Of a DNA stretch of 64,000 bases, positions 17,792-25,586 are shown one piece after another. The stretch is taken from positions 1-64,000 of the forward strand of contig CAZBSD010000006.1 in the NCBI GenBank assembly GCA_964494735.1, written 5' to 3'. This DNA is from PHAA01 sp964494735 (GTDB lineage Bacteria; Bacillota; Syntrophomonadia; Syntrophomonadales; Syntrophomonadaceae). Under the pieces are notes generated by a model. That model did no database searches and was not told the origin of the DNA. It saw only the letters and a list, made by a program, of their open reading frames with translations. Every line of letters begins with the position of its first letter. Positions within the stretch are counted from its first letter, which is position 1. The translations under genes and the position numbers were made by a program.

Positions 17792-18763
17792 CTATTGTTT
17801 GGCTTCGAAAACCTCATATGCGTTGATGATCTTCTGGACCAGGGGGTGGCGCACCACATCCTCTTTCCCAAGGTATTCAAACGATATACCCTTTATCCCG
17901 CTCAGGATCTTCTGTATCTCGATCAGTCCTGAATATTCTTCACGGGGCAGATCCACCTGGGTGATATCGCCGGTGACCACCGTTTGGGAACCAAAACCGA
18001 GACGGGTAAGAAACATTTTCATCTGCTGCGGTGTAGTGTTCTGGGCTTCATCCAGGATTATAAATGCACTGTTCAAGGTTCTGCCACGCATGTAGGCCAA
18101 GGGGGCGATCTCGATAATATTCTTGTCCAGATAACGCTGGGTAATATCCACCCCAAGAATATCAAACAAGCTATCGTATAACGGGCGAAGATAGGGATTG
18201 ACTTTTTCTATAAGATCCCCAGGCAGGAAACCAAGTTTCTCTCCGGCCTCAACTGCCGGCCGCACCAATATGATACGTTCTACTTCTTTATTGCGCAGAG
18301 CCCGGGCCGCCATGGCTACAGCCAGATAGGTCTTGCCCGTGCCAGCGGGGCCTATGCCGAAAACCACATCATCTTTCAAGATAGCCTGGACATATCTCTT
18401 CTGACCCATGGTCCTGGCTTTAATCGCCTTACCGCGGGCGGTAGTTATCAAGGTACCGGATACAATGGCCTGGTAACCTGGTCTCTCGCCTTTTTTAAGC
18501 AATTTGTCAACATAACCGATATCGTTGACATTGAGCTGCCCTTCGCGTTCCACCATCTCCATCAGGTCTGATATCAGCTGCATGGTGTAATCTACTTGTT
18601 CTTCAGGTCCATGTACATAAATGTCTGCTCCCCGAGCAGACATTTCAGCACCGCTGATTTCCTTCAGGTAACGGAAGTTTTGATCTCCCGTCCCAAAAAA
18701 GATAGCAGCATGTTGGTTATTTATAATGGTATATTTACTTTCCTTTTCGGCCAAAAGCCACAA
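17792..18763 (-). CDS. phoH: PhoH-like ATPase
   Basis: 323-aa P-loop ATPase of the PhoH family, with a putative RNA-related role alongside YbeY. The Walker A motif GPAGTGKTYLAVAMA is near residue 140, and Walker B is FIILDEAQNTT. The N-terminal segment resembles a KH-type domain. It is in the conserved yqfD-phoH-yqfF-ybeY order. The biochemical function of the family is not settled. Confidence 0.93.
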   Translation of the reverse strand: MWLLAEKESKYTIINNQHAAIFFGTGDQNFRYLKEISGAEMSARGADIYVHGPEEQVDYTMQLISDLMEMVEREGQLNVNDIGYVDKLLKKGERPGYQAIVSGTLITTARGKAIKARTMGQKRYVQAILKDDVVFGIGPAGTGKTYLAVAMAARALRNKEVERIILVRPAVEAGEKLGFLPGDLIEKVNPYLRPLYDSLFDILGVDITQRYLDKNIIEIAPLAYMRGRTLNSAFIILDEAQNTTPQQMKMFLTRLGFGSQTVVTGDITQVDLPREEYSGLIEIQKILSGIKGISFEYLGKEDVVRHPLVQKIINAYEVFEAKQ

Positions 18764-18802
18764 TCCTCCCGGTTATAACCATTATTACCTGAATAGTATA
18801 GC

Positions 18803-18844
18803 ATAAAAAAGGGGCTATCTACTAATCCCCTTCCTTTATAGCCC
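18803..18844 (-). terminator. hairpin terminator overlapping the yqfD stop
   Basis: On the minus strand GGGCTAT (18838-18844) pairs with ATAGCCC (18812-18818), and AAGGGG can alternatively pair with CCCCTT. The stem is followed by TTTTTTAT. It would partly separate yqfCD from phoH. The loop is long, so strength is doubtful. Confidence 0.5.
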
Positions 18845-20027
18845 GGGGTGTTCCGATATCTTCAAGCCCCTCCACGAATACCTTGATCCTTACTATCGAG
18901 TCGCTGGGCGACGATAATACTTCCATGCGCGAATCTACCACCTTTACATTCCCCTGCATGCTCGCTTTAAGGTTTTGCATGGCCGCCTCCCGAGCGGTTT
19001 CGACTGCTTCATTTTCGCTAAATTTAGTCGTCTCCACCACTTGCTCGCGGTAATCGTTCCATCCCAAACTCCAGTTACCGATACCTACTCGGATCCTCTC
19101 CCTCTCTTCGAATGAGGCAAAAGGTACGTCCCCTTTCCCGGCTATAACCACCTCGCCCCAAGGGGTTCTTAAATAAATCCGGTCATATTCTTTCCCGGTC
19201 AAGACGGTATCTTCCCGGGCCCGTCTGCTCTCCCCATACCCTTCATACCAGGTCCTGGCTTTTACATGGCCGCGGGCTCTGACCAGAGTTGGACCTGTCA
19301 TGGCATTGGGGTCCACCGGAATGCCTTCAAATGGTGGGGGTGGGATTACTATACCTGAGATCAGCACATCACCTTTGACCACCACTTTACCGGCTTGAAC
19401 GCTAGCCTGACCATTGAGTACCAAAACTTCCGCCACCAGCCCGTCGCGCTCCGCTACGATGTGGCATGGTCCATTTATATCGGGGTCGGGCAGAATCTTC
19501 TCGACCACCTTGATATTGGTTCGCACTCCCTTGATGTCACATTCGATATAAGACAATTCGTTAAGTTCTCTAAGCATGGCTTCCTCCGCTTCGATGCGGC
19601 TGAAACTCCACTTGCCTGCCCCAGGGTAGATCCCGTTGCGAGCAGCCGACGCCAGAATCCTGGTACCATCCACATTCTGATTACCAGTCACATCGACGAA
19701 CCACACAAACGACGACATGATATAGAGGACCGCAACAAAAAGGGCAGCCCCTCCCAGCAGACCCATTCTTCGCTTCAATATCTTCTTATAGAAAGGCAAT
19801 CCATCTCTTTTCAGGACCTCGAGTTCCAGTTCATGTTCATCTGCTATGGTTTTGAACGCTTCGTAACCGCTGTTTCTGACCTTCATGTACAGGTAGGTAT
19901 CATCCCTCTTTATATCCCATATATAAATACCTCTGGATAAGGCCAGATTGATTATCTGCTCCTGGTGTCCGCCTCTCAACCGAAGCGAGATAAAGCCTCC
20001 CATTTGGTCGGAAAACCTGCTAGCCAT
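18822..20027 (-). CDS. yqfD: sporulation protein YqfD
   Basis: 401-aa homologue of YqfD, a conserved protein of spore formers expressed in the mother cell. It has a small N-terminal domain, one TM helix (about residues 107-130), and a large external domain starting FVWFVDVTGNQNVDGTRI. It lies 12 bp downstream of yqfC. The molecular role is unknown; in B. subtilis its disruption affects a stage IV step. Confidence 0.92.
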   Translation of the reverse strand: MASRFSDQMGGFISLRLRGGHQEQIINLALSRGIYIWDIKRDDTYLYMKVRNSGYEAFKTIADEHELELEVLKRDGLPFYKKILKRRMGLLGGAALFVAVLYIMSSFVWFVDVTGNQNVDGTRILASAARNGIYPGAGKWSFSRIEAEEAMLRELNELSYIECDIKGVRTNIKVVEKILPDPDINGPCHIVAERDGLVAEVLVLNGQASVQAGKVVVKGDVLISGIVIPPPPFEGIPVDPNAMTGPTLVRARGHVKARTWYEGYGESRRAREDTVLTGKEYDRIYLRTPWGEVVIAGKGDVPFASFEERERIRVGIGNWSLGWNDYREQVVETTKFSENEAVETAREAAMQNLKASMQGNVKVVDSRMEVLSSPSDSIVRIKVFVEGLEDIGTPRAIKEGD

Positions 20028-20039
20028 TAATACCTCCGA

Positions 20040-20324
20040 TCAGTCCAAATACTTGACCATGATGATTTCCCCTATGATCCTCATCTCATCAGGCATCAGT
20101 GCTTGGATCTCCAGGTTCTCACCGTTGATCTCCAGGAATCCCCGGGTCAGATTTATCCGCATACGGGTGGCAGAATATTCGATTATCCCTTTATGATTCT
20201 CCAGGTACATCTGATTACGACCGGTTATGGTTAACTTGGGCAGATCCAGGACTATATCGGCCGGGATCTCCAAGAAATCAGCCATCACTTTGCTGAGAGT
20301 CTCTCGCTTGCTATCCATCCCCAT
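20040..20324 (-). CDS. yqfC: YabP/YqfC-family sporulation protein
   Basis: 94-aa single-domain protein of the YabP/YqfC family (DLPKLTITGRNQMYLENHKG is typical). Family members are sigma-E regulon genes in spore formers; YabP acts in coat/cortex assembly. It begins with ATGGGGATGG after GGGGAGGAG. It heads the yqfC-yqfD pair. I could not identify a convincing sigma-E promoter upstream. Confidence 0.88.
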   Translation of the reverse strand: MGMDSKRETLSKVMADFLEIPADIVLDLPKLTITGRNQMYLENHKGIIEYSATRMRINLTRGFLEINGENLEIQALMPDEMRIIGEIIMVKYLD

Positions 20325-20482
20325 CTCCTCCCCTTCCTCAAACCATACAGCCGGCGTTTCACATTACGTTTAGCTCCCAACCTGAACAAATCCGCAACGA
20401 TATATACTTATCACCAAATATATGCGTGAGAAGAGGGCTAAATGCGCGATTGTGCCGCGAAAACCCTTTCTTAAAGCCAGGC

Positions 20483-20511
20483 AAAAAAAAGTGCCGGCTT
20501 TACACCGACAC
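20483..20511 (-). terminator. rho-independent terminator after the rpsU/small-peptide genes
   Basis: On the minus strand GTGTCGG-TGTAAAG-CCGGCAC is followed by eight Ts. It lies 38 nt after the stop of the 38-aa peptide gene. Confidence 0.85.
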
Positions 20512-20548
20512 GGGAGAATCTATTATTTATGGTACCAATCCGTTTATT

Positions 20549-20665
20549 CTACCAAATACCCATAGCCACGATACTCAGCAGAAAAGATACCAGCACCAGA
20601 CCAACGATGATTACCGTGACCTTCCTCTGTTTCTGGTTTTGCATACCTTTGTTCATAAATGACAT
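20549..20665 (-). CDS. 38-aa single-pass membrane peptide (Prli42-like)
   Basis: A short reading frame begins at ATG 20665 after GGGAGGGG and ends TAG at 20549-20551. The product has a basic polar N-terminus (MQNQKQRKVT) followed by one TM segment (VIIVGLVLVSFLLSIVAMGIW). This layout resembles the very short Firmicute Prli42/DUF4044-type peptides, which in Listeria anchor the stressosome to the membrane. The similarity is by eye only. It is followed by a strong terminator and lies downstream of rpsU. Confidence 0.62.
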   Translation of the reverse strand: MSFMNKGMQNQKQRKVTVIIVGLVLVSFLLSIVAMGIW

Positions 20666-20746
20666 CTTAAACCCCTCCCATTGATCGATTCAACAAAAAA
20701 GTCTGGAAAGCATTGCCCACCAGACTCTTGATTAGCATATCTAAAG

Positions 20747-20923
20747 TTAGAATTTCTTCTTCTTACGGGCCGCTTCAGATTTCTTCTTCTTGCGGATACT
20801 CGGTTTCTCATAATGTTCGTGTTTCCTAATATCTTGCATAACCCCTGACTTCTGGCACGTTCTCTTAAACCGTTTCAGAGCACTGTCCAGGGATTCATTT
20901 TTTCCTACTTTAACTTCGCTCAT
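20747..20923 (-). CDS. rpsU: ribosomal protein bS21
   Basis: 58-aa basic protein beginning MSEVKVGKNESLDSALKRF, with RKHEHYEKPS and a lysine/arginine-rich tail ending KKKKF. This is a standard S21 of the 30S subunit, near the mRNA exit and anti-SD region. ATG 20923 has GGGAGGG seven nt upstream. It lies next to the YqfC cluster as in many Firmicutes. Confidence 0.96.
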   Translation of the reverse strand: MSEVKVGKNESLDSALKRFKRTCQKSGVMQDIRKHEHYEKPSIRKKKKSEAARKKKKF

Positions 20924-20998
20924 AATATCCCTCCCCTCACCTGACCGGGCTGATAGACGCCATTATATTTTACATTTCATAATGGCTTAAAGTCAAGA

Positions 20999-21349
20999 TT
21001 ATTCGGGAGGCCAACCCATCGGTTTGCCGCCCAGTATGTGATAATGCAGGTGGAAAACAGACTGCCCTCCCCATTGACCACAATTGTTTACCAGGCGAAA
21101 ACCCTGTTCGGCAATACCTTCTTGTTGAGCCAGACGTGAGGCTAGTAACTGTATGCTACCCAGCAATTCTGCGTTTTCAGGACCAGCATGGTTTAACGAT
21201 GGAATATGAGCTCTGGGTATTATCAGGAAATGTACCGGTGCAGCCGGATTTATATCCCGGATAGCGATGAAGTTATCATCTTCATATATTGTATCCGCAG
21301 GTATTTCCCTGGCTGCAATCTTACAGAATAGGCAATCGGGCGCAGTCAC
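20999..21349 (-). CDS. HIT-family nucleotide hydrolase (HinT-like)
   Basis: 116-aa histidine-triad protein. The N-terminus CLFCKIAAREIPADTIYEDD and the catalytic triad FHLHYHILGGKPM are HinT-like. Relatives hydrolyse nucleoside phosphoramidates and AMP-lysine type bonds. The start is GTG 21349 with AAAGGAGGTGA upstream. Between its stop and rpsU there is an 8-bp inverted repeat (GCCATTAT at 20959-20966, ATAATGGC at 20979-20986) without a T tract. Confidence 0.92.
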   Translation of the reverse strand: MTAPDCLFCKIAAREIPADTIYEDDNFIAIRDINPAAPVHFLIIPRAHIPSLNHAGPENAELLGSIQLLASRLAQQEGIAEQGFRLVNNCGQWGGQSVFHLHYHILGGKPMGWPPE

Positions 21350-21547
21350 AGTTTGTCACCTCCTTTTGCAGCAAGCTTATCTAATATCCAAGTAGACGGT
21401 AATGCACAGTAAATCACTCTGTCCATGGCGTTACTTTCTACATTTTATCAGATAATGGACCTAATACAAGAGGCGCGTATAAAACTTACCCGTATCCCAC
21501 CATGTAGGTTAAGCCCGTTCGTACCGATTCATACTTACAGTAAATAC

Positions 21548-21781
21548 CTATGCTTGGCTGGGCAATATCATCTCGGCCAGAATATCTTTAAGTTTGGCCG
21601 ATTCCCCAACGTTCAGGCTGATGCCCTTGCCCATCTTACTGTGTTCAGGGCCCCAGTCTCGAATGTCCAGTTTAGGCTGTCGCTCATTCCAACTGACCAG
21701 GTTGACTTCCTTCTGCCATCCCTTGGTGCTTACCGATAACACTCCCAACGACTTGGTAATTTCAAATGTAAAATCCGACAT
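21548..21781 (-). CDS. PC4/YdbC-like ssDNA-binding protein
   Basis: 77-aa protein starting at ATG 21781 with GGGGAGG seven nt upstream. FTFEITKSLGVLSVSTKGW, KEVNLVSWN and PKLDIRDWGPEHSKMGKGISL match the pattern of bacterial YdbC/PC4 (transcriptional coactivator p15) proteins, which bind single-stranded DNA as dimers. A longer in-frame frame adds 30 unlikely residues. It stands alone, about 200 bp from the HIT gene. The role in bacteria is poorly defined. Confidence 0.8.
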   Translation of the reverse strand: MSDFTFEITKSLGVLSVSTKGWQKEVNLVSWNERQPKLDIRDWGPEHSKMGKGISLNVGESAKLKDILAEMILPSQA

Positions 21782-22091
21782 GCAATAACCTCCCCAGCCT
21801 TGAATAGCAGGCATAATTTTTGGGCCCACCGCCGCTTCTTTTTGTAACGTCATCCCGCAACGTCGTCCCATTTATTCCATATTATTACATCCTATCGGAA
21901 ATGTCATCAAATTTCGAACAGAATGTCCAAAAAATAAGCATTGTCTGCCTTTGCGGGGCAGACAATCACGGTTGAAATGAAGCCATTGTGCGAGCCGAAA
22001 CTGAGAATGGAGGAAGCAGCGACCTTATCAAATAATCTCGCTGCGAGATGAGTTGGTACTAGCCGGTCCATTTTAAACTGTATACCTGGTA
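21782..22091. other. 310-bp intergenic region before the mtaB 3' end
   Basis: I see no gene here. It contains the mtaB terminator hairpin (listed separately), a near-perfect palindrome ATCTCGC-T-GCGAGAT at 22035-22049, and a loose direct repeat of GGTACTAG near 22055 and 22090. No convincing promoter for the YdbC-like gene was found by eye. Confidence 0.5.
21929..21966 (-). terminator. terminator of the heat-shock/mtaB operon
   Basis: The 10-bp perfect stem ATTGTCTGCC (21940-21949) / GGCAGACAAT (21957-21966) has, on the minus strand, a downstream GCTTATTTTTTGG. It lies about 125 nt after the mtaB stop. Confidence 0.75.
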
Positions 22092-23405
22092 CTAGTCAGT
22101 CTGTGGTACAATCCCCACAACAAAGTCCGAACGCACCTGATCCAGCCTTACGTCCACATACTCTCCAATCAGGTCATCGCGGCATGTAAAACGCACCTCC
22201 ATATAGTTATCACTGAGGCCTGAATAAATGCCTGCGGATCTTTTTTGTTCCACCAGGATGGGCATAATCTGGCCAATCTGACTCTGGAAAAACTGCCTCC
22301 TTTTTGTATTACCCAGAGAGAGTAATCGTTGGCTGCGGTCCTGTTTCACATTCGCAGCCACCTGCCCGCTCATCTCGGCGGCAGCGGTCCCCTCCCGTTG
22401 AGAATACTTGAAAACATGCAACTCATAGACTGGAAGTTCCCGGATCAAATCAAAAGTATCCTGAAAATCGGTTTCGGTTTCGGTCGGGTATCCTACCATC
22501 ACATCAGCCGTAAAGGCTGCTCCAGGTACGATTTGGGCGGCCTTTAGAACCAGTTGCCGGTAGTATTGCCTGCTATAGCGTCGCCCCATGGAGGCCAGGA
22601 TACGATCACTGCCACTCTGTAAGGGTATATGCAAATGACGGCACAATCGATGGTCGCTGGCCATCAATGACAATATCCGTTCGGTTATCTCCAAGGGTTC
22701 GATAGAGCCCATCCGGATGCGGTAATCACCAGCAACCTGGGTCAGGATATGCTCCAGCAGGCGGGTTATATCCCAGTCCGGCAGGTCCAGCCCGTAGTGA
22801 CCGGTATGTATGCCGGTCAGCACTATCTCTTTATATCCTAAGGCGAGTAATTGGAATATTTCAGCCACAATATCCTCTGGTCTCTTGCTGCGAACCGGAC
22901 CGCGGGCCCAAGGTACAATGCAATAGGAACAAAAACTCTGACAACCGTCCTGAATTTTCACAAAGGCCCTGGTACGACGGTGTTGCCGGGAATATAGCGA
23001 AGGCTTCAGGACCTGACCCTCTTGGAGTGGATCCATCCAAACTTTGCGGCCGAGGGACTGCCCGGTCACATAATCGTCTACAATGGCGCCAATCTGCTCC
23101 TTGGCCTGGTTGCCTATCACCAGGCCGACGCCTTCCATTTCGCTTATCTGTTCAGCATTCATTTGCACCATACATCCGGTAGCCACAACCAACGCCCCCT
23201 GATTGGCGCGCAGCGCCCGCCGTAACATGGCCCTCGATTTGCGGTCACTGATGTGGGTTACCGTACAAGTGTTGATGATGCAGACATCAACAGGGTCACC
23301 AAATTCCTTCACTTGGTAACCCCGTTTCAGGAAGTCCTCTATTATTTGTTCTGTCTCCACCTGGTTGACTTTACACCCCAGGGTATGTATCGATATCCTC
23401 TTCAC
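22092..23405 (-). CDS. mtaB: tRNA ms2t6A37 methylthiotransferase MtaB
   Basis: 437-aa radical SAM methylthiotransferase that converts t6A37 to ms2t6A37 in ANN-decoding tRNAs. The N-terminal UPF0004 domain starts RISIHTLGCKVNQVETEQI, with cysteines binding one Fe-S cluster. The radical SAM cluster motif is CQSFCSYCIVPWARGP, and a TRAM domain closes the C-terminus. It is at the end of the dnaK operon, a frequent Firmicute position. The rsmE gene that often separates prmA and mtaB is absent. Confidence 0.93.
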   Translation of the reverse strand: MKRISIHTLGCKVNQVETEQIIEDFLKRGYQVKEFGDPVDVCIINTCTVTHISDRKSRAMLRRALRANQGALVVATGCMVQMNAEQISEMEGVGLVIGNQAKEQIGAIVDDYVTGQSLGRKVWMDPLQEGQVLKPSLYSRQHRRTRAFVKIQDGCQSFCSYCIVPWARGPVRSKRPEDIVAEIFQLLALGYKEIVLTGIHTGHYGLDLPDWDITRLLEHILTQVAGDYRIRMGSIEPLEITERILSLMASDHRLCRHLHIPLQSGSDRILASMGRRYSRQYYRQLVLKAAQIVPGAAFTADVMVGYPTETETDFQDTFDLIRELPVYELHVFKYSQREGTAAAEMSGQVAANVKQDRSQRLLSLGNTKRRQFFQSQIGQIMPILVEQKRSAGIYSGLSDNYMEVRFTCRDDLIGEYVDVRLDQVRSDFVVGIVPQTD

Positions 23406-23470
23406 TTTCCTCTTCCTGCTGCCTCAGTTTGACCAGTTTTGCCCTTACCCGATCAAATCCCAAGCATAAC

Positions 23471-24415
23471 TCAATACGTTTCTTTAGAAATATTTTCCCG
23501 GTGGCGAGCTGCTACCCCGATCCAGTCGACGTCCCGAAAAACCTGTTCTATTTCAAAATCGTTCTCTTCCAATGCCTTCTTTACCGATGGCCAGCGGCTG
23601 TCGACAATGCCTGAACCAAACAAGTAGCCTCCACCCGTCAATACCGGCGCCACCGCCGGGATCAGTTCGACCACTACCTCAGCGGTGATATTGGCCAACA
23701 CCATATCGGCACGACGACCACGGATGCTTTCCACAATGTCCCCCGCCTGTGCTTCGATCCTATCCTCCAACCCATTCAGGGCTATATTTTCCCGAGCAAT
23801 ACGGACTGCCAGCTCATCTATATCCATGGCGAACACATTATTGGCCCCTAATTTAATTGCGGCAATTGATAAAATTCCGGAACCACAACCGGCATCAATA
23901 ATGTTTTCGCCTCCCCGGACGTATTGGTCCAAAAAGCGCAGGCAGAAGCGGGTAGACGCATGGATGCCGGTGCCAAAGGCCATGCCGGGGTCGATATTAA
24001 CGATAACTTCGCCATCCTGGGGGGTGTATTCCTCCCATGAGGGTTTAATTACCACCCGTTCACCGACCTTGAATGTATGATAGTATCTCTTCCAGTTTTC
24101 TTCCCAATCCTCATTGCGGACATCATCGATGAAGACCGAACATTTAACCTGAAAGTTGCTTTCCACCGCTTCAATAGATTGAGAGAAGGCGGCAGCCACG
24201 TCGCGGTCCTCCGGGAAGTAGGCTTTGACCACCACAAACTCATGGTTGAGGAAATCTTCCGAAACTGATTCCGGCTTCCATTTCTCGCTGATATACTTTC
24301 GGGCCGCCTGCGGGTCTTCGATCACTACACCCCCAGAGCCCATGTTATGGAATATGCCGGCAATGGCCTCAACGCACACTCCTTCGGTGAGCACACTGAA
24401 CTCTTTCCAATTCAT
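23471..24415 (-). CDS. prmA: ribosomal protein L11 methyltransferase PrmA
   Basis: 314-aa SAM-dependent methyltransferase trimethylating ribosomal protein L11. The C-terminal Rossmann domain shows FGTGIHASTRFCLRFL and the SAM-binding loop DAGCGSGILSIAAIKLGA, followed by DMVLANITAEV. The N-terminal part is the substrate-recognition domain. It lies 12 bp after dnaJ in the heat-shock operon, a very common arrangement. Confidence 0.95.
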   Translation of the reverse strand: MNWKEFSVLTEGVCVEAIAGIFHNMGSGGVVIEDPQAARKYISEKWKPESVSEDFLNHEFVVVKAYFPEDRDVAAAFSQSIEAVESNFQVKCSVFIDDVRNEDWEENWKRYYHTFKVGERVVIKPSWEEYTPQDGEVIVNIDPGMAFGTGIHASTRFCLRFLDQYVRGGENIIDAGCGSGILSIAAIKLGANNVFAMDIDELAVRIARENIALNGLEDRIEAQAGDIVESIRGRRADMVLANITAEVVVELIPAVAPVLTGGGYLFGSGIVDSRWPSVKKALEENDFEIEQVFRDVDWIGVAARHRENISKETY

Positions 24416-24427
24416 AAAGTCGACTCC

Positions 24428-25558
24428 CTAACCCATCGCATCTTTTAATTTATCGAACAGACCCTTTTTGGCTTCTTTGTCCTTCTCCTCCCCCTCACTA
24501 AAGAGGGAAGACAATAGTTCCTTTTGTCTTTTATTGAGGCGGGTAGGTATCTTCACATTTACGCGCACCTTAAGGTCACCGTTACGATGTCCCTGCAGAT
24601 GGGCGATACCCTTGTTTTTCACGGTCAGTATGTCACCGGGCTGGGTCCCCTCTGGGATGTGTAATAGATGACTGTCGCCCCTGAGCAGCGGTACCTCCAC
24701 ATCAGCCCCTAATGAGGCCTGTACTATATTTATATCCATATCGCACAACAGTGTATAGCGGTCTCGTTTGAAACGGGGATGGTTCTTGACCACCACCACA
24801 ATATAGAGATCGCCAGGGGGCCCGCCCATAATCCCTTCTTCACCCTCGGCTTGTATCCTCAACCTGGCTCCGGTATCGATCCCGGCTGGAATCCGCACAT
24901 TGATGGCCCGTTTTCTTTTGACCTTGCCCCGACCTTTACATGAACTGCAAGGTTTCTCGATGATTTTGCCTTCTCCGCCGCACCGGTTGCAGGTATGGGT
25001 AGTCTCAAAGCGTCCAAAGGGAGTATTCTGGACCGATCGTACCTTGCCGCTGCCTTTACACTGAGGGCAGGCGTTTATGTCCGATCCTGGCTCTGCACCT
25101 GTCCCGTCACATTTTTCGCAATTCTCCACCCTCATTATGTCCATCTCTTTTTCAGCCCCGAATACGGCATCCTCGAAGCTGATATCGAGTCTAACCTCCC
25201 GGTCAGCCCCGCGCTGGGGTCCACTGCGGCGTTGACCCCCAACGCCGCCGAAGAACATATCGAATATATCCCCAAATCCGCCCATACCGCCAAAATCGGC
25301 CCCACCGAAGCCGCCGCCCATACGGGTCGGGTCGAAAGCGTCGTGTCCGTATTGGTCATAGGCAGCTCGCTTCTGCGGATCACTTAAGACTTCATAAGCC
25401 TCCGCAACTTCCTTGAATTTCTCGGCTGCATCAGCATCCTCTTTATTGACGTCGGGATGGTATTTCTTCGCTTTTTGCCGATAAGCTTTCTTTATGTCTT
25501 CAGGCGAAGCCGCTTTGGTCAGCCCTAGAACCTCATAATAGTCTCGCTTGGAGGCCAT
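24428..25558 (-). CDS. dnaJ: chaperone DnaJ
   Basis: 376-aa type I Hsp40. The J domain (1-70) has HPD in KKYHPDVNKEDA, followed by a Gly/Phe-rich linker. Four zinc-binding CxxCxGxG repeats follow (CEKCDGTG, CPQCKGSG, CNRCGGEG, CSSCKGRG), then the substrate-binding C-terminal domains. It stimulates DnaK ATPase and delivers substrates. It lies 28 bp after dnaK. Confidence 0.98.
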   Translation of the reverse strand: MASKRDYYEVLGLTKAASPEDIKKAYRQKAKKYHPDVNKEDADAAEKFKEVAEAYEVLSDPQKRAAYDQYGHDAFDPTRMGGGFGGADFGGMGGFGDIFDMFFGGVGGQRRSGPQRGADREVRLDISFEDAVFGAEKEMDIMRVENCEKCDGTGAEPGSDINACPQCKGSGKVRSVQNTPFGRFETTHTCNRCGGEGKIIEKPCSSCKGRGKVKRKRAINVRIPAGIDTGARLRIQAEGEEGIMGGPPGDLYIVVVVKNHPRFKRDRYTLLCDMDINIVQASLGADVEVPLLRGDSHLLHIPEGTQPGDILTVKNKGIAHLQGHRNGDLKVRVNVKIPTRLNKRQKELLSSLFSEGEEKDKEAKKGLFDKLKDAMG

Positions 25559-25586
25559 TTCCCCCCACCTTCCTGATAAGCCTCAC

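Noticed and set aside
20959..20986. 8-bp inverted repeat between rpsU and the HIT gene as a terminator
   Set aside because: The loop is long and there is no T run after the stem on the minus strand.
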